Assembly (NCBI GenBank): GCA_965200955.1
Contig: OZ241742.1
Span: 1,302,001 to 1,366,000, forward strand
DNA: 64,000 nt
Source: Bin80 sp026708685
GTDB lineage: Bacteria; Bacteroidota; Rhodothermia; Rhodothermales; Bin80
Direction of reading: 5' to 3'
Part shown: positions 43,385 through 54,400 of the stretch, piece after piece
Numbering within the stretch: the stretch's first letter is position 1
Layout: every line of letters begins with the position of its first letter
Notes under the pieces: model-generated
Seen by the model: only the letters and a program-made list of their open reading frames with translations
Told to the model about the DNA's origin: nothing
Database searches by the model: none
Position numbers and translations under genes: made by a program

Positions 43385-46300
43385 ATGGAAAATAAGTCAA
43401 GTTTCTCTCGTGACATCGTTTTTGTTCTACTGGGCTGTGTCTTCACAGTGGTAGCTATATTGGGAATTTCAACCGTTCCAGATAGTGAAATCCCCCCCTC
43501 TTACTCTGAGGTCCGATCTGAAAAATCCAAATTTCTGAGTGATCCAAAGGGGTACCCCGACAAGTTCAGGGAGTATTTCAGAGCAATTGAAGGACTTGAT
43601 CAAGGATACCAACCCTATCCACAGGGGTATCAGATCCGTGAACATCAGAGTGCACTCTTGAGAAATGCAAAGAACGGAAGGGCCTCTGTTGATTTGGCAT
43701 GGGTTGAGCGTGGCCCTGGAAATAATGGAGGCCGATCACGTTCAGTCATACCGGACCCGGGTGATCCCTCACTTAACACATGGTTTGTTGCATCGGTTGG
43801 AGGGGGTGTCTGGAGAGCACAACTCTCCACCAGTCAATTTGGATTACAGTCCATTGAATGGACTCCACTTACGGATCACTTGCCTACTCTTGCTGCCACC
43901 ACACTCGCGATGTCTGCCAATAATCCAGATGTCATGTATGTCGGCACTGGCGAAGGGTTCTTTAACATTGATGCATCGGGTGGAACGGGCATCTTCAGAT
44001 CCAATGATCGCGGTCAATCCTGGATTCAACTTCAAAGTACAGTGGATCATGAAACGGAAGACTGGCGCTATGTGAATCGTTTGGTTGTACATCCTGATAA
44101 TCCAGACATAGTCGTTGCCGCGACCAATTCAGGAATTTATCGAACAGAAAATGGAGGGCAGTCCTTTGAGAAGGTTCATGACTCAGAATCTCGAGTTCAA
44201 GACTTAAAGGCACATCCAACGAATTTTGACATCCAGTTTGCTGCAGTAGATGAAACGGAAATTCTACGCTCCAAAGATGGGGGGAAAACTTGGGAGACCG
44301 CGTTAAATTTTTTCAGGTATCCACCCGATCGGATTGAGTTAGCCATTTCACAGTCCAACCCTGATGTGATCTGGGCATCAGTCAATGGTGCAAACGGTCG
44401 GACTCTTCAGACTGATTTTGGAAATTTTATCATTTCAGAACTTTATCGATCCGTTGATGGAGGACAGACATGGAGGTATCTTGAACATTCAGATGATACA
44501 TCACCCTTAAGTTCATTATTTCTTTTTCAACAAGGATGGTATAATAACTCGCTTTTAGTCCACCCATTTAATCCTGATTCCGTTTATATTGGTGGAGTAT
44601 GGCTGTCAAGGGCTTGGATTGAGCCTTCTAGTGATCCAGTAGAAGAAGCTACCGTTGGAATTATTACAGATTTTAATGTTGAAGCTGACTTCATAGACTT
44701 CGTAAGATTTGGTGGAGCTGGTGCGGACGGTCGCGTGGAAATTGGATATCTAGATAGCGACGAAAATGATATTCAGGATATTACCGTAGATGATGTTCAG
44801 TCTGTAGAAGTACGGTTTGGTCCTGGTCTCAGTCAAAAAGCACATCGATTTACCGTTCCACCCGAAGGGGGAACAAATGGAGATGGGGGAGCAGGAATCA
44901 TTTTACCAGAGTACATCTATGAGGACTATGTAGAGGTTCCATTTGAAGTCTGGGATACCGACAACAATCGTCAATTGATGATTTCATTCAGAGATCAAGC
45001 GGCAGATAGTGAGTGGTCACTCATCGCTCAAAATACCGACGGACCTGGAAACATACATTCTCGGGAGTATACCTTTATTTCCAAATATGACTACGACGAT
45101 ACGGCTCCTCATCCCGATATCATGACAGATGGAGGAGTTCGATTTGGAATGATGTATAACTATTGGCCTATACTTGATGAGTCTGGACCTGGTTGGGATC
45201 CCAATGCTCCATCTGAAGGAACGATCGAGATTATCTTTAGGAAGGAACTACAAGCTACGGAGTTAGTCACCATAGACGACTGGGAAGAAACTGACGACTT
45301 GGTTCATGTAGATCACCATGCCTTAGTTGCCGTTCCCACTGAACAAAGAAATTTTCAACTTTTGAATGCCAACGATGGTGGGTTTGCCTATTCTCTTAGT
45401 AGCGGTGAAAACTGGCGTGAAGGAGATACGTCTCCTGGCTTTAATACCTCCCAGTTTTACGATGCTACTAAGCAACCCGGTTTTTCAAGATATGTTGGGG
45501 GTACTCAAGACAATAGTACATGGTTATCAGGATTTAACCCTAACAGCGAGAGTAACTGGGAGGAAAAATTAGGTGGAGATGGATTTGATGTCGTTTGGAA
45601 GAGTGCTGACTCATTGATGGGTACAAGTCAAAATAACAATATTAGTCGCACCTTAGATGGGGGAGATACTTGGGAATCCGCAGGCAATATTGATGACTGG
45701 AGCGGTCAATTTTTGACCTCACTTGGATGGACCCCCGAAACGGGTGAAGCTGTATTCTCTTACTCTCCAGAAGGTGGCCCCCTTCGTTCACTTGATTTTG
45801 GAAATTCATGGCATCAGTTATATGCAGATTGGTCCCCGATAACAGGGCGTAACGCCCGTGCAGGGGGAGGAGGTAAAGTCCGGGTGTCGTTAGCAGATCC
45901 TTCGGTGGTATGGGCTGGGAATTTTTTCCTCTCACCTGGACGTCCAGGAAATCTCCATGTATTTGAAGATGCGTTAAACTCTCTCCCCAAAGTGAGAGCC
46001 AAGGAGGTCAATCGTCCAGAAGGAGCACCTACTTCGGTAATCAGTGGTTTTGCAACCCATCCATTTACTCGTGCTACCGCTTATGTGATGTTTTCAGCGT
46101 GGTGTCAGCCGAAACTATTTCGGACCGAAGATCTTGGGGAATCATGGGAGCAGCTCTCTGGATTTCCAGAAGATCGTCCGCGTACTTCAACTGCACCTTG
46201 CCCTGGTAGCAGTAACGGGTTTCCGAATGCGAATGTCTATGATCTTGAAGTATTTGACCATATTCCGTGGGTCATGTGGGCCGCCACTGATCTGGGAATC

Positions 46301-46750
46301 TACGAATCTCGTGATCACGGAGAAACATGGGTGTATGCCGATAATGGACTACCCGCCGTCAGTGTGTGGAGGATACGGGTTGTAGATGATGAAATCATTC
46401 TTGCAACCCATGGCCGCGGTATCTGGACGCTTCCGCTCAACCAAGTGATAACCCATGCTGAGCAAGATGGACTTGAAATACCTGACTCATTTGAATTAAC
46501 TGGAAACTATCCGAATCCATTCAATCCGACCACGAATATTGAATTTAGGGTTGCCAATGCAAGTCATATCCGTGTTGATGTATTTGATATCTTGGGACGT
46601 AAAGTCGCTACACTGACCGACCAACCCTATGAAAGCGGAAGCCATCAGATTCAATGGAATGCTTCTTCCATTAGCAGTGGACAGTACATCTATAGGATGG
46701 AGGCAGATGGTAAGATCATTGGTGCAAAGTCCATGGTCCTGATCAAGTAA
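43385..46750 (+). CDS. Secreted sortilin/BNR-repeat protein with T9SS sorting tail
   Basis: A 1121-residue protein. It starts with a signal peptide or anchor (DIVFVLLGCVFTVVAILGIST). At least seven Asp-box motifs follow (RSNDRGQSW, RTENGGQSF, RSKDGGKTW, RSVDGGQTW, RTLDGGDTW, RTEDLGESW, ESRDHGETW), which mark beta-propellers of the sialidase/sortilin type. A non-propeller insertion occupies about residues 420-620 (GADGRVEIGYLDSDENDIQD). The last 80 residues are a typical type A sorting domain (GNYPNPFNPTTNIEF, DILGRKVATL, ASSISSGQYIYRM, MVLIK). It is presumably exported by the T9SS whose SprA is encoded nearby. Its substrate is unknown. Confidence 0.92.
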   Translation: MENKSSFSRDIVFVLLGCVFTVVAILGISTVPDSEIPPSYSEVRSEKSKFLSDPKGYPDKFREYFRAIEGLDQGYQPYPQGYQIREHQSALLRNAKNGRASVDLAWVERGPGNNGGRSRSVIPDPGDPSLNTWFVASVGGGVWRAQLSTSQFGLQSIEWTPLTDHLPTLAATTLAMSANNPDVMYVGTGEGFFNIDASGGTGIFRSNDRGQSWIQLQSTVDHETEDWRYVNRLVVHPDNPDIVVAATNSGIYRTENGGQSFEKVHDSESRVQDLKAHPTNFDIQFAAVDETEILRSKDGGKTWETALNFFRYPPDRIELAISQSNPDVIWASVNGANGRTLQTDFGNFIISELYRSVDGGQTWRYLEHSDDTSPLSSLFLFQQGWYNNSLLVHPFNPDSVYIGGVWLSRAWIEPSSDPVEEATVGIITDFNVEADFIDFVRFGGAGADGRVEIGYLDSDENDIQDITVDDVQSVEVRFGPGLSQKAHRFTVPPEGGTNGDGGAGIILPEYIYEDYVEVPFEVWDTDNNRQLMISFRDQAADSEWSLIAQNTDGPGNIHSREYTFISKYDYDDTAPHPDIMTDGGVRFGMMYNYWPILDESGPGWDPNAPSEGTIEIIFRKELQATELVTIDDWEETDDLVHVDHHALVAVPTEQRNFQLLNANDGGFAYSLSSGENWREGDTSPGFNTSQFYDATKQPGFSRYVGGTQDNSTWLSGFNPNSESNWEEKLGGDGFDVVWKSADSLMGTSQNNNISRTLDGGDTWESAGNIDDWSGQFLTSLGWTPETGEAVFSYSPEGGPLRSLDFGNSWHQLYADWSPITGRNARAGGGGKVRVSLADPSVVWAGNFFLSPGRPGNLHVFEDALNSLPKVRAKEVNRPEGAPTSVISGFATHPFTRATAYVMFSAWCQPKLFRTEDLGESWEQLSGFPEDRPRTSTAPCPGSSNGFPNANVYDLEVFDHIPWVMWAATDLGIYESRDHGETWVYADNGLPAVSVWRIRVVDDEIILATHGRGIWTLPLNQVITHAEQDGLEIPDSFELTGNYPNPFNPTTNIEFRVANASHIRVDVFDILGRKVATLTDQPYESGSHQIQWNASSISSGQYIYRMEADGKIIGAKSMVLIK

Positions 46751-47347
46751 TTTCCACAGAAGTTGTTAGGTTCATGGTGGAGGCATCCCGCTACGTTTGG
46801 CTGGATGCCTTCACTCGTTATACGAAGAGGTCTTTTGGTGATAGGATTTGAGGATTTGGGAGTGCACTGTCAATACGTGAATGCCCATTCATTTACCTGT
46901 AAAACCTATCAAGGAAACCACAGGAAAGCAGAGGAAAAAATCCTCAGAGGTGAGGGATGTATCCGATCGTAAGGGCTACGGTTTTCTTCCTCTATCGGTC
47001 AATGATTCCTAATATTCAATTCCACTGTATGAATTTTCTATCGTGACTCTCACATATACATTGAAGGTCCAGCACTTTATTGAGTGACCTATAAATACAG
47101 AATCATATCTTTACGGAACCTCCTAGTAATCATCCTACGAATCAGTATCACTCACCATCGGTAACCATTGATTATCTTTGTGGTCCATACAAGATGGAAT
47201 GATGGATTTGCTCATGTGGAGACCAATGAATGGGTAGACGTAATCACTTGATCTTCCCTCGTTCAGAGATCCACTAACAGGGTCTACTCGTTTTTTGATG
47301 GCAGAGATTCGTTTGTTAGGAGCAGAGCCGTAGAGCAAAACCGAGTA
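46751..47347. other. Gene-less stretch
   Basis: About 600 bases between convergent genes. No open frame has protein character, and no strong terminator hairpin is visible by eye. Confidence 0.4.
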
Positions 47348-47701
47348 TCAATAATCATATTCCTCCTCATCTAATTCATCAATGCTTCCAACTCGGGGAA
47401 CCAATTGCTCGCTCAGAGCAATATGGAGAATGGCTTTACATAGATCTGAAATGTTATCAAATCGTTCTACTTCATTGATCTCCGTCGCAACGGATTCACC
47501 ATTGGTATCTAAGTCCCATTTCATGGATTTGTAGATCACATAAGCTTGCACGCTGTAATCATAGAATGCAGTATACATATCTTTGAACTGCTCTGATTCA
47601 GTCAGAACCAATTCAATGACACCATTCTCAAGGAGGGGTGTCATGAGGAAAAATTCTTCAAGAAGTTCAAGGATGAATACGTCCTTAAATGTAGAATCCA
47701 T
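47348..47701 (-). CDS. Hypothetical acidic protein downstream of lipB
   Basis: A protein of about 117 residues from the ATG at 47701 (MDSTFKDVFILELLEEFFLM); a TTG upstream would add eight. It is helical and strongly acidic at the end (IDELDEEEYDY). No family is recognised. It follows lipB by 30 bases in the same direction and is likely the last gene of the sprA-lipB transcript. Confidence 0.6.
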   Translation of the reverse strand: MDSTFKDVFILELLEEFFLMTPLLENGVIELVLTESEQFKDMYTAFYDYSVQAYVIYKSMKWDLDTNGESVATEINEVERFDNISDLCKAILHIALSEQLVPRVGSIDELDEEEYDY

Positions 47702-47731
47702 GTCTGAATCACAATGATGGAACAAAGAGAG

Positions 47732-48472
47732 TTATACACAAAGTGTATCTTTTAGATTGATCTGGTTGGTGACCCCTTCAAGATACGCATAGGAATCGTT
47801 AGAATCAAGAACGTTGGAATGAGCTCCAAAGACGGCATCAAAGTGGTTCACGATATGATCTGATACTTCCTTCAGTGTCAGAGATTCTTGCAGTTCCTTT
47901 GCAAGAGATGTGATTCCTCGATCGGCGATTCCACACGGAGTAATTCTTCGAAAAAATTCCAAGTCTGGATCTACATTCAGGGCGAGTCCATGAGTGGTGA
48001 CCCATCGGCTCGTATGAATACCAAAGGCACAAATTTTTCGTTCAGCCCCTTGTGGGCCAACCCAAACCCCTGTTCGACCAGTGACGCGGAATCCGATTAT
48101 ATCATATTCAGCAAGTGTTCGAATGACAAGCTCCTCCATGTCTCGCATGAATCGGTGTAAATCACGATAAAAGCGATCCAGATCCAGCAGAAAATAAACA
48201 ACAAGTTGACCAGGGCCGTGATAGGTCACGTCACCTCCACGATCAATATGAACGACTTCTGCATCACCCGTTGCAAGTAGATGCCTGTCATCTCCACTCT
48301 TGCCCATCGTAAACACAGGATAGTGCTCTAACAAGAGGAGCACATGAGGGATGTGCTGTTGGGTTTTTTTAGCGTGAATGAGTCGGTTCTTGATCGCTTC
48401 CTGAAGTGCCCAGGTCGGGCGGTAAGCGACACGCCCCAAAGTGCATACAATGACGGATTCGGATGATGACAC
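47732..48472 (-). CDS. lipB: Octanoyltransferase LipB
   Basis: LipB moves octanoyl groups from acyl carrier protein to lipoyl domains, the first step of lipoate synthesis. The 246-residue product has the family motif IDRGGDVTYHGPGQLVVYF near residue 78, the catalytic lysine in RKICAFGIHTSRWVTTHGLALNV near residue 146, and the acyl-accepting cysteine in ITPCGIADRGITSL near residue 180. It starts with GTG one base after the sprA stop, so it is co-translated with sprA. Confidence 0.95.
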   Translation of the reverse strand: MSSSESVIVCTLGRVAYRPTWALQEAIKNRLIHAKKTQQHIPHVLLLLEHYPVFTMGKSGDDRHLLATGDAEVVHIDRGGDVTYHGPGQLVVYFLLDLDRFYRDLHRFMRDMEELVIRTLAEYDIIGFRVTGRTGVWVGPQGAERKICAFGIHTSRWVTTHGLALNVDPDLEFFRRITPCGIADRGITSLAKELQESLTLKEVSDHIVNHFDAVFGAHSNVLDSNDSYAYLEGVTNQINLKDTLCV

Positions 48473-48473
48473 C

Positions 48474-51400
48474 TTAATGAGAGAAGTTTACGCGTAAATT
48501 AAACCCACCATTAATGTTGGTGTAGGGAAGCCTGCGACTGTCCCCAATAAAATCTTCATAGCGAACAAATAGATCAGCCGATACAACATTGCTGAATTGA
48601 TAGGCAATCTTTGGCTGAAATTGAATTCTGGATGTACTCGTAAGTACATCTACATAAGGTTCTTCCAGTGCTATTGACTCCTCAAATTCTGGATCAAGTG
48701 CAGCTGCTTCTATGGCACGTCGAATATAATAGCTACGATCATCATTGGAGGTTCTGGAAAAAGTCATGGAGATATTGATCCTGTTGTTGAGGGTGCGTCG
48801 CAGAAATGGAAGCCGTAAGCCAGACTTGGACCAGGAGGCCGTCACCGCAATTTCATTGCTTTTGTTTTCGTTGACTACATTATTGGTTGTACTCAGTGAA
48901 TAGGCATTGGTCTTATTCCATGCGATACTAGTCTGGATATTGCCATGAAGCGTTAAATCAACCGCAATCAATGGCTGAAAACGCTCATTGATTCGTACAG
49001 CATCCACTTCTTCCTGAGGGATCTCAAAGGCAATCACTGGGCCCGATCCAAGAGAAAAATTATCCAACTGCCCACCCCTTAGATTGGATCGGAAATCCGC
49101 AGAAAAAGTGCTGGAGTATCCATGACGTAACGTCGCACTTTGGAAGAAACTTCGAATGATAGGCCAATTCGAGATCCCTGAATAACTCACATTCCAGTTG
49201 GGCAGGGGGAAGGGGATTCCACCTCCTCCGCCAAGGAAAAGATAGCTGGACTGAAAACTGTCATAGATTTCACGGTTGGTCAATACCGTTGAGAACAGGG
49301 TGTCAGGCAACAATCCTTCGGCAGTACATTCCTCCGCACAGTCGGAACGGAATAGATTTAATTGAGACCGAAAGAGATCCTCATAGGAAGCAGAGAAGGA
49401 CCATGAAGACAGCGACACATCGGCCGTTTGGGTGGTGTCAGCTCCAGGCAGTCCATCCTCTAAGATACGATAGGTAAGGTTTTCTCTACTGGTCGTTTCA
49501 TGTCTCCAGTTCAGGGTGATTCGTGTTTGGGGAGACATGTTGAGTGAGACGCGTCCAGTCCATCGATCGGCATCCGAAAGGGCATCGGAGACTTGTAGCC
49601 TGTCGGAGATGATCCGTCCTTTCTGCGGCGAAATCGTTCGGTCAAGCCCCAGTCGATATCGTATGGATGGACCTGCATCATTAAAGATCGCGTCATACAA
49701 CGTATAATTGACCTGCACATCCCCATCTTCTCCGATACGGCCTACATTATTAGCAGAATTTTGACGCGTGCCGTTATAGGTGATTGCGACATCATCAACA
49801 CTGGTGATGGCCAGCAGGAGTCGTCGGGTCAGGGCTTTTGGTGTGAGATTTTCGGGGAGTCGAAAGCCCTGCCTGCGCGTGGTATCCTCCACCTCAACCA
49901 CGGATTCATCGGATGGGGGTGCCAATACAGGTTCGTCCTCTATGGTCAGCTCATCAATCACATCGTCATCGGGTTCTTCTTCCGTAGAAGGTTCATCCTC
50001 ATTTTCGGCTCGCTCCGCCTCCCGCTGCCTGCGCCGCTCTTCACGTCTTTGACGTAGTTCCTCACGGCGCTTCTCTCTGCGTACTCGACGCTCTTCCTGT
50101 CGCTGTTGACGGCGTAGCTGCGCCGCCGACTGTGCAGCACGCTCCGCTTCCTCCAGACGTTCATAAAAAGGAATTTTCTGGAACAGGTCCTTAGGGCGTA
50201 GAGTGATACCCGCACGAATCGAAACGTTAAGACTGGTTTGTGCACCCGTATTATTGCCCACAGATCCATTGGACCAGTTGAAATTAGCTGAATACCCTAC
50301 ATCTTGAATCTGAAGCCATGATAGAAATGGGTAGCGCTGGAGGCGAGGTCTAAATGTTGCATTGAATCGTGAGGAATAGGACTCTGGACGAATCCCGATA
50401 GCACCGGGTACGCCTCCTCCCAATGCTCTCCTGAAGACCTTGCCAAAGGTCTGATGCTGTAAATCGGTGACCTCAAATGCCGACACTCCAATTTGTGATT
50501 CATCAATCTCGCCAGCCTCAACCAGAGAGGCAAGCGTCGTATTGTCCATTCGCGATTCAGCTCCCTCTTCATCAACCAGAATGACGGAAAACAGAGTATC
50601 CACGCCCAACGCATTGAGGCTCTGGCCCGAGTTCGTTTCAACGCTCAGATCCAGAAACGTAAACGGATTGTACTGTAAACCAAATCGGCGTGTATGGGAG
50701 AACTGATGTTGCTGACGAATCGGGAATTGAACGTCCTCTGGAAGGTCAGAACTGCGCAATCGAACCGGGTCAGGACGCTGCTTGGACGCGGAAAATGTTC
50801 GATTTCCAGACAGACTGTAATCAAACGAATTCGGCAAGTAATTCAGACCAATTCCACTCAACAGGTTAAGGACTGGAACATCATCCAGCCAGCCAAACAA
50901 TCGGAGCACTTTTGGATTTCGATTCTGAAAACGGTAACTCAATGAGGAAGTCCATCTCCATGAATTACGAAACATCTGCGTGGGAGTACGACCCTCGTTG
51001 TTGGAGTAAGAATAACTGAAATCAAGCCCGTCAATCGTTTTCTGTAGCCAGCTGGATCGACTGCCATTTTTGCCTACTCGGATCGAATAAGAGGATACTC
51101 CCGAATAGGTCTCTGCCTCTTCGCGAATCTGATCCTGCCGTATGGAGATTTCCTCTGCTGTTAAAAGAGAATCGGCGGCAATCGCATCCTGAAGGCTTGT
51201 GACCCTGATATCTCCACGGTTGGGGTCAAATCGCGGGATGCTTGTATTTTCCTTCACTTCGTAACTGACAGGAATGGCCCATCCATATCGTTCTGGAATG
51301 AATTTATCCAGACTCAACTGGGAATTGACTGTCCAGTTGAAGACATTGAGCTGTTGCCGGTCGGCCAAAGTACTTGACAGGGTTCCGAATCCATCCGACT

Positions 51401-54400
51401 GCGTACGCATGGATACTCGGAGGCGGGCTAAATCCGCTAGCTTCATATCGGCCGTGCCGAAGGCTGCATATCCAACTTCTTGGTCATATCCTGACATCCG
51501 CAATTCATTTACCCAGAGATTGACCTGATCAAGGATCACATCGTCTCCCGATGTATTGCGAACTCCAATGACAATGGTCGTCACACGATTCAAACTGGGC
51601 GTTCCACGCACACCGATACGTGTACCAGGAGGGGCAAACTCTTCAATCGTTGACTGGAAATTTCCGTGAATGTCACTCCAGAAGACTTCCGTGGGATCAA
51701 AGGGGGTTCCCATTGCATCTTCGTATCTGTCCCTGAGGAACTTCATTTGATTGAGAGAACTCAATCGGATGTTAAGAGAGTTGAGATCCATCGGCTGGCC
51801 GTCGCTACTTTCAGAGCTGATGGATTGATTCGTTCGCCACAGATAGTCGGCTCGCTGGGAGGATTCACCAGGAATTTCGTTCAAAGGACTTGGGGTAAGG
51901 GGCTGTTCATATTCGTAATAATCAGAATCTTCATTGGCACCAATCCGGACAAATAACTTGACGCTTCCCCGATCATCTGCTTCCAGGGGTCGGTTGTTTG
52001 CTTCCCCATTGAGGTGGACAAACATCCGCATGTTTTGATACCGGAGCAGGTTTTGCGGGGAGGTGTAGGTACGGAAGACACCTAAATGTCGATTGGGGCG
52101 AAGCTGAAAGGCTCGGATCACCATGGATTGTTCACGGGCATCCCGAATCGTGCCTGACTGGGGTTCACGGATCCGGTTTCTTACTGCACCAGGGGGGATT
52201 TCATAGTTCGGATTTTCCTCATTATTGACACTTTCTATAGTGATGCGCGCTCCAGTGATAGGATTTTCGGGGGGCACCATTTCTCCATCGGCATCGGTGG
52301 TATTGACGATCTCACTAGCTCTCCACTGGCTCCCAACCAGTTCAAGGGTCGCAAATCGAATGGTGATCGGGGAGGTATGTCCAGTGGTCCAGATGCGGAT
52401 CGATTCCATCAGGGTAAAATCCTGAATGCTCCCAACGCGTCGAGTGAAATTCCGAATTGGAATTCGTACCAGATACCATCCAGTGCCTCCCCCTCCCGAA
52501 GACTCAATCTCATTGATGATGTAGTCCCCCGTATTCTGAGGTTGCGCTAGGTTGTCAAGGATGCCAAGATTCAAGGGAACTTCGTACTGAAAGTAGCTGT
52601 TTTCCGTATCCGATGCGGAGTTGAGGTTGATATCTTCAGAGTCAGGTACGCGAGAGTTCCCCGTGTTATTGCCGCCAGGCCCCAATTTTTGATGGGCATC
52701 AAAGGTATTGAGTTCATGTCCTGGAAAAAAGCGCGAAAACCTCTCCTGAATGGATGCACCGCCTGGAAATAATTGATTGTTTCCATAGAAACCGTCGTCC
52801 AGAAAGTAATGATAATCATCACCCGATGGATCCAAACGCGCCTTTGCCACTTCACGGGCGAGGACTTGGGGGCGGGACGCACTGACGGTCTGATCCAAGG
52901 ATGCAAGAAATTCACGGAAGACAAACTGCTCGGTTCCCGCCCCGCCCTGCTGTTCAAATAAATTATTGGGAAACGATGGGAGCCCGTCTAGTCCAAGGTC
53001 TTCGGTAATGCGTTCATTGTCGCCGATGGGATTGATTTTCTGGTTTTGCTGTCCTGTGGACAAACGAGCCAGAGCTCCCACACTTCCCACATCAGAAAGC
53101 GAAAGTCCATCTTCAGTATTGAGTTTGTTATCTGGAATGACATCCTCACTGATCCGCCCTATATCAATGATGAGTTTTGCGTCTGGATCCGTCTCGACAG
53201 ATCCAGGAAAGGGTTGCATGACAAACTCAACAAATTCAATATTTTTTGACGTAAAGTCTGTATTTCCCTCTGTCAGGCGTTGAATCATGCCGCCCCAAGC
53301 CTCACGGGGGGTATCCAGAAAGCGTCCCAGATCGCGGTTATAGTTGTAAGGCCCACGGCCGTGAGGCGTAAAATACAGGTCAAAAGTGGTTAAAAATCGT
53401 TCACTCTGGAGCGTTTCCCGGTTTGGGAATACCTGCTGAGGAGTGATGAGCTCCACCGCAGGAGTCCGATTCCCTGGTATTTGTTCAATTGATGAAGGAT
53501 TCAGACTGTACCACCCAAGAACACCGCGTCCATCATTGGTCAGCTCTTTCTCTGGTGCAGTTACTTCACCAGACACCCCAATGGTCGGTGCACTACTGAG
53601 AAGCCATGCACCCTGGCGCATCAGAGAAATAAGATTTTCAAACCCCTCAAAATCATCAACATAGGAAATCCCCTGAGTTTCATCAGGATAGAAGTCACGC
53701 CCATCTTTACGCAGCTCCCTGCGCTGATCCTTGAATGCATTGGTCAGCACATGACTGGGGCGTAACTGTGCAAATTCCCCAGACATAACGATCGAGCTCG
53801 GTTCTTTTGTTTGAATCAGGGGAAGCCAGTCAATGGCTCGCGTCAGCCATTGTGGTTCCAGTTCAAGGCGTGAATCAATTCCCCAGATCGTGTTGGAGAT
53901 CGGTTCATCACCGACTCTAAACTTATCGGTCAGTGATTTTTGGCTAAGACGCATGATGGTGCCACCAGCGGAGAATTCTTCACTTGGCAGGTACTCCATA
54001 CGGGCCCCAAGGAGGGTCTTCTGTTGAAGATTGATAAACGCATTGGCTTCATAGTCAATATTAATATCTCGTCCTGCAATGATGTAAGAGTCGTTGACAA
54101 TGGTCACCGTCCCACCCAGATAATCAACGATGTAGTCGCTACCCTCAACAAGCGTATTTCCTCCCGATGTCACCCGTACGGATCCTTCTACCAGTCCTGA
54201 ATAGGCTTTAAGGTCATAGAAGGAAGGGATTCCCCCTTTGTGGGAGCCTTCAATCAGATACACATTCTTGGCTGTATTACGCACAGCATTGAGTCGTTTC
54301 TCGGTATAGAGATCCTGAAAGACATAGAGCTCTCTGGCCTCTGCCTTTTCGGGATCGCTGAGACGGCTGGCATCAATCAGTGCTTCAATGCGATCACCGA

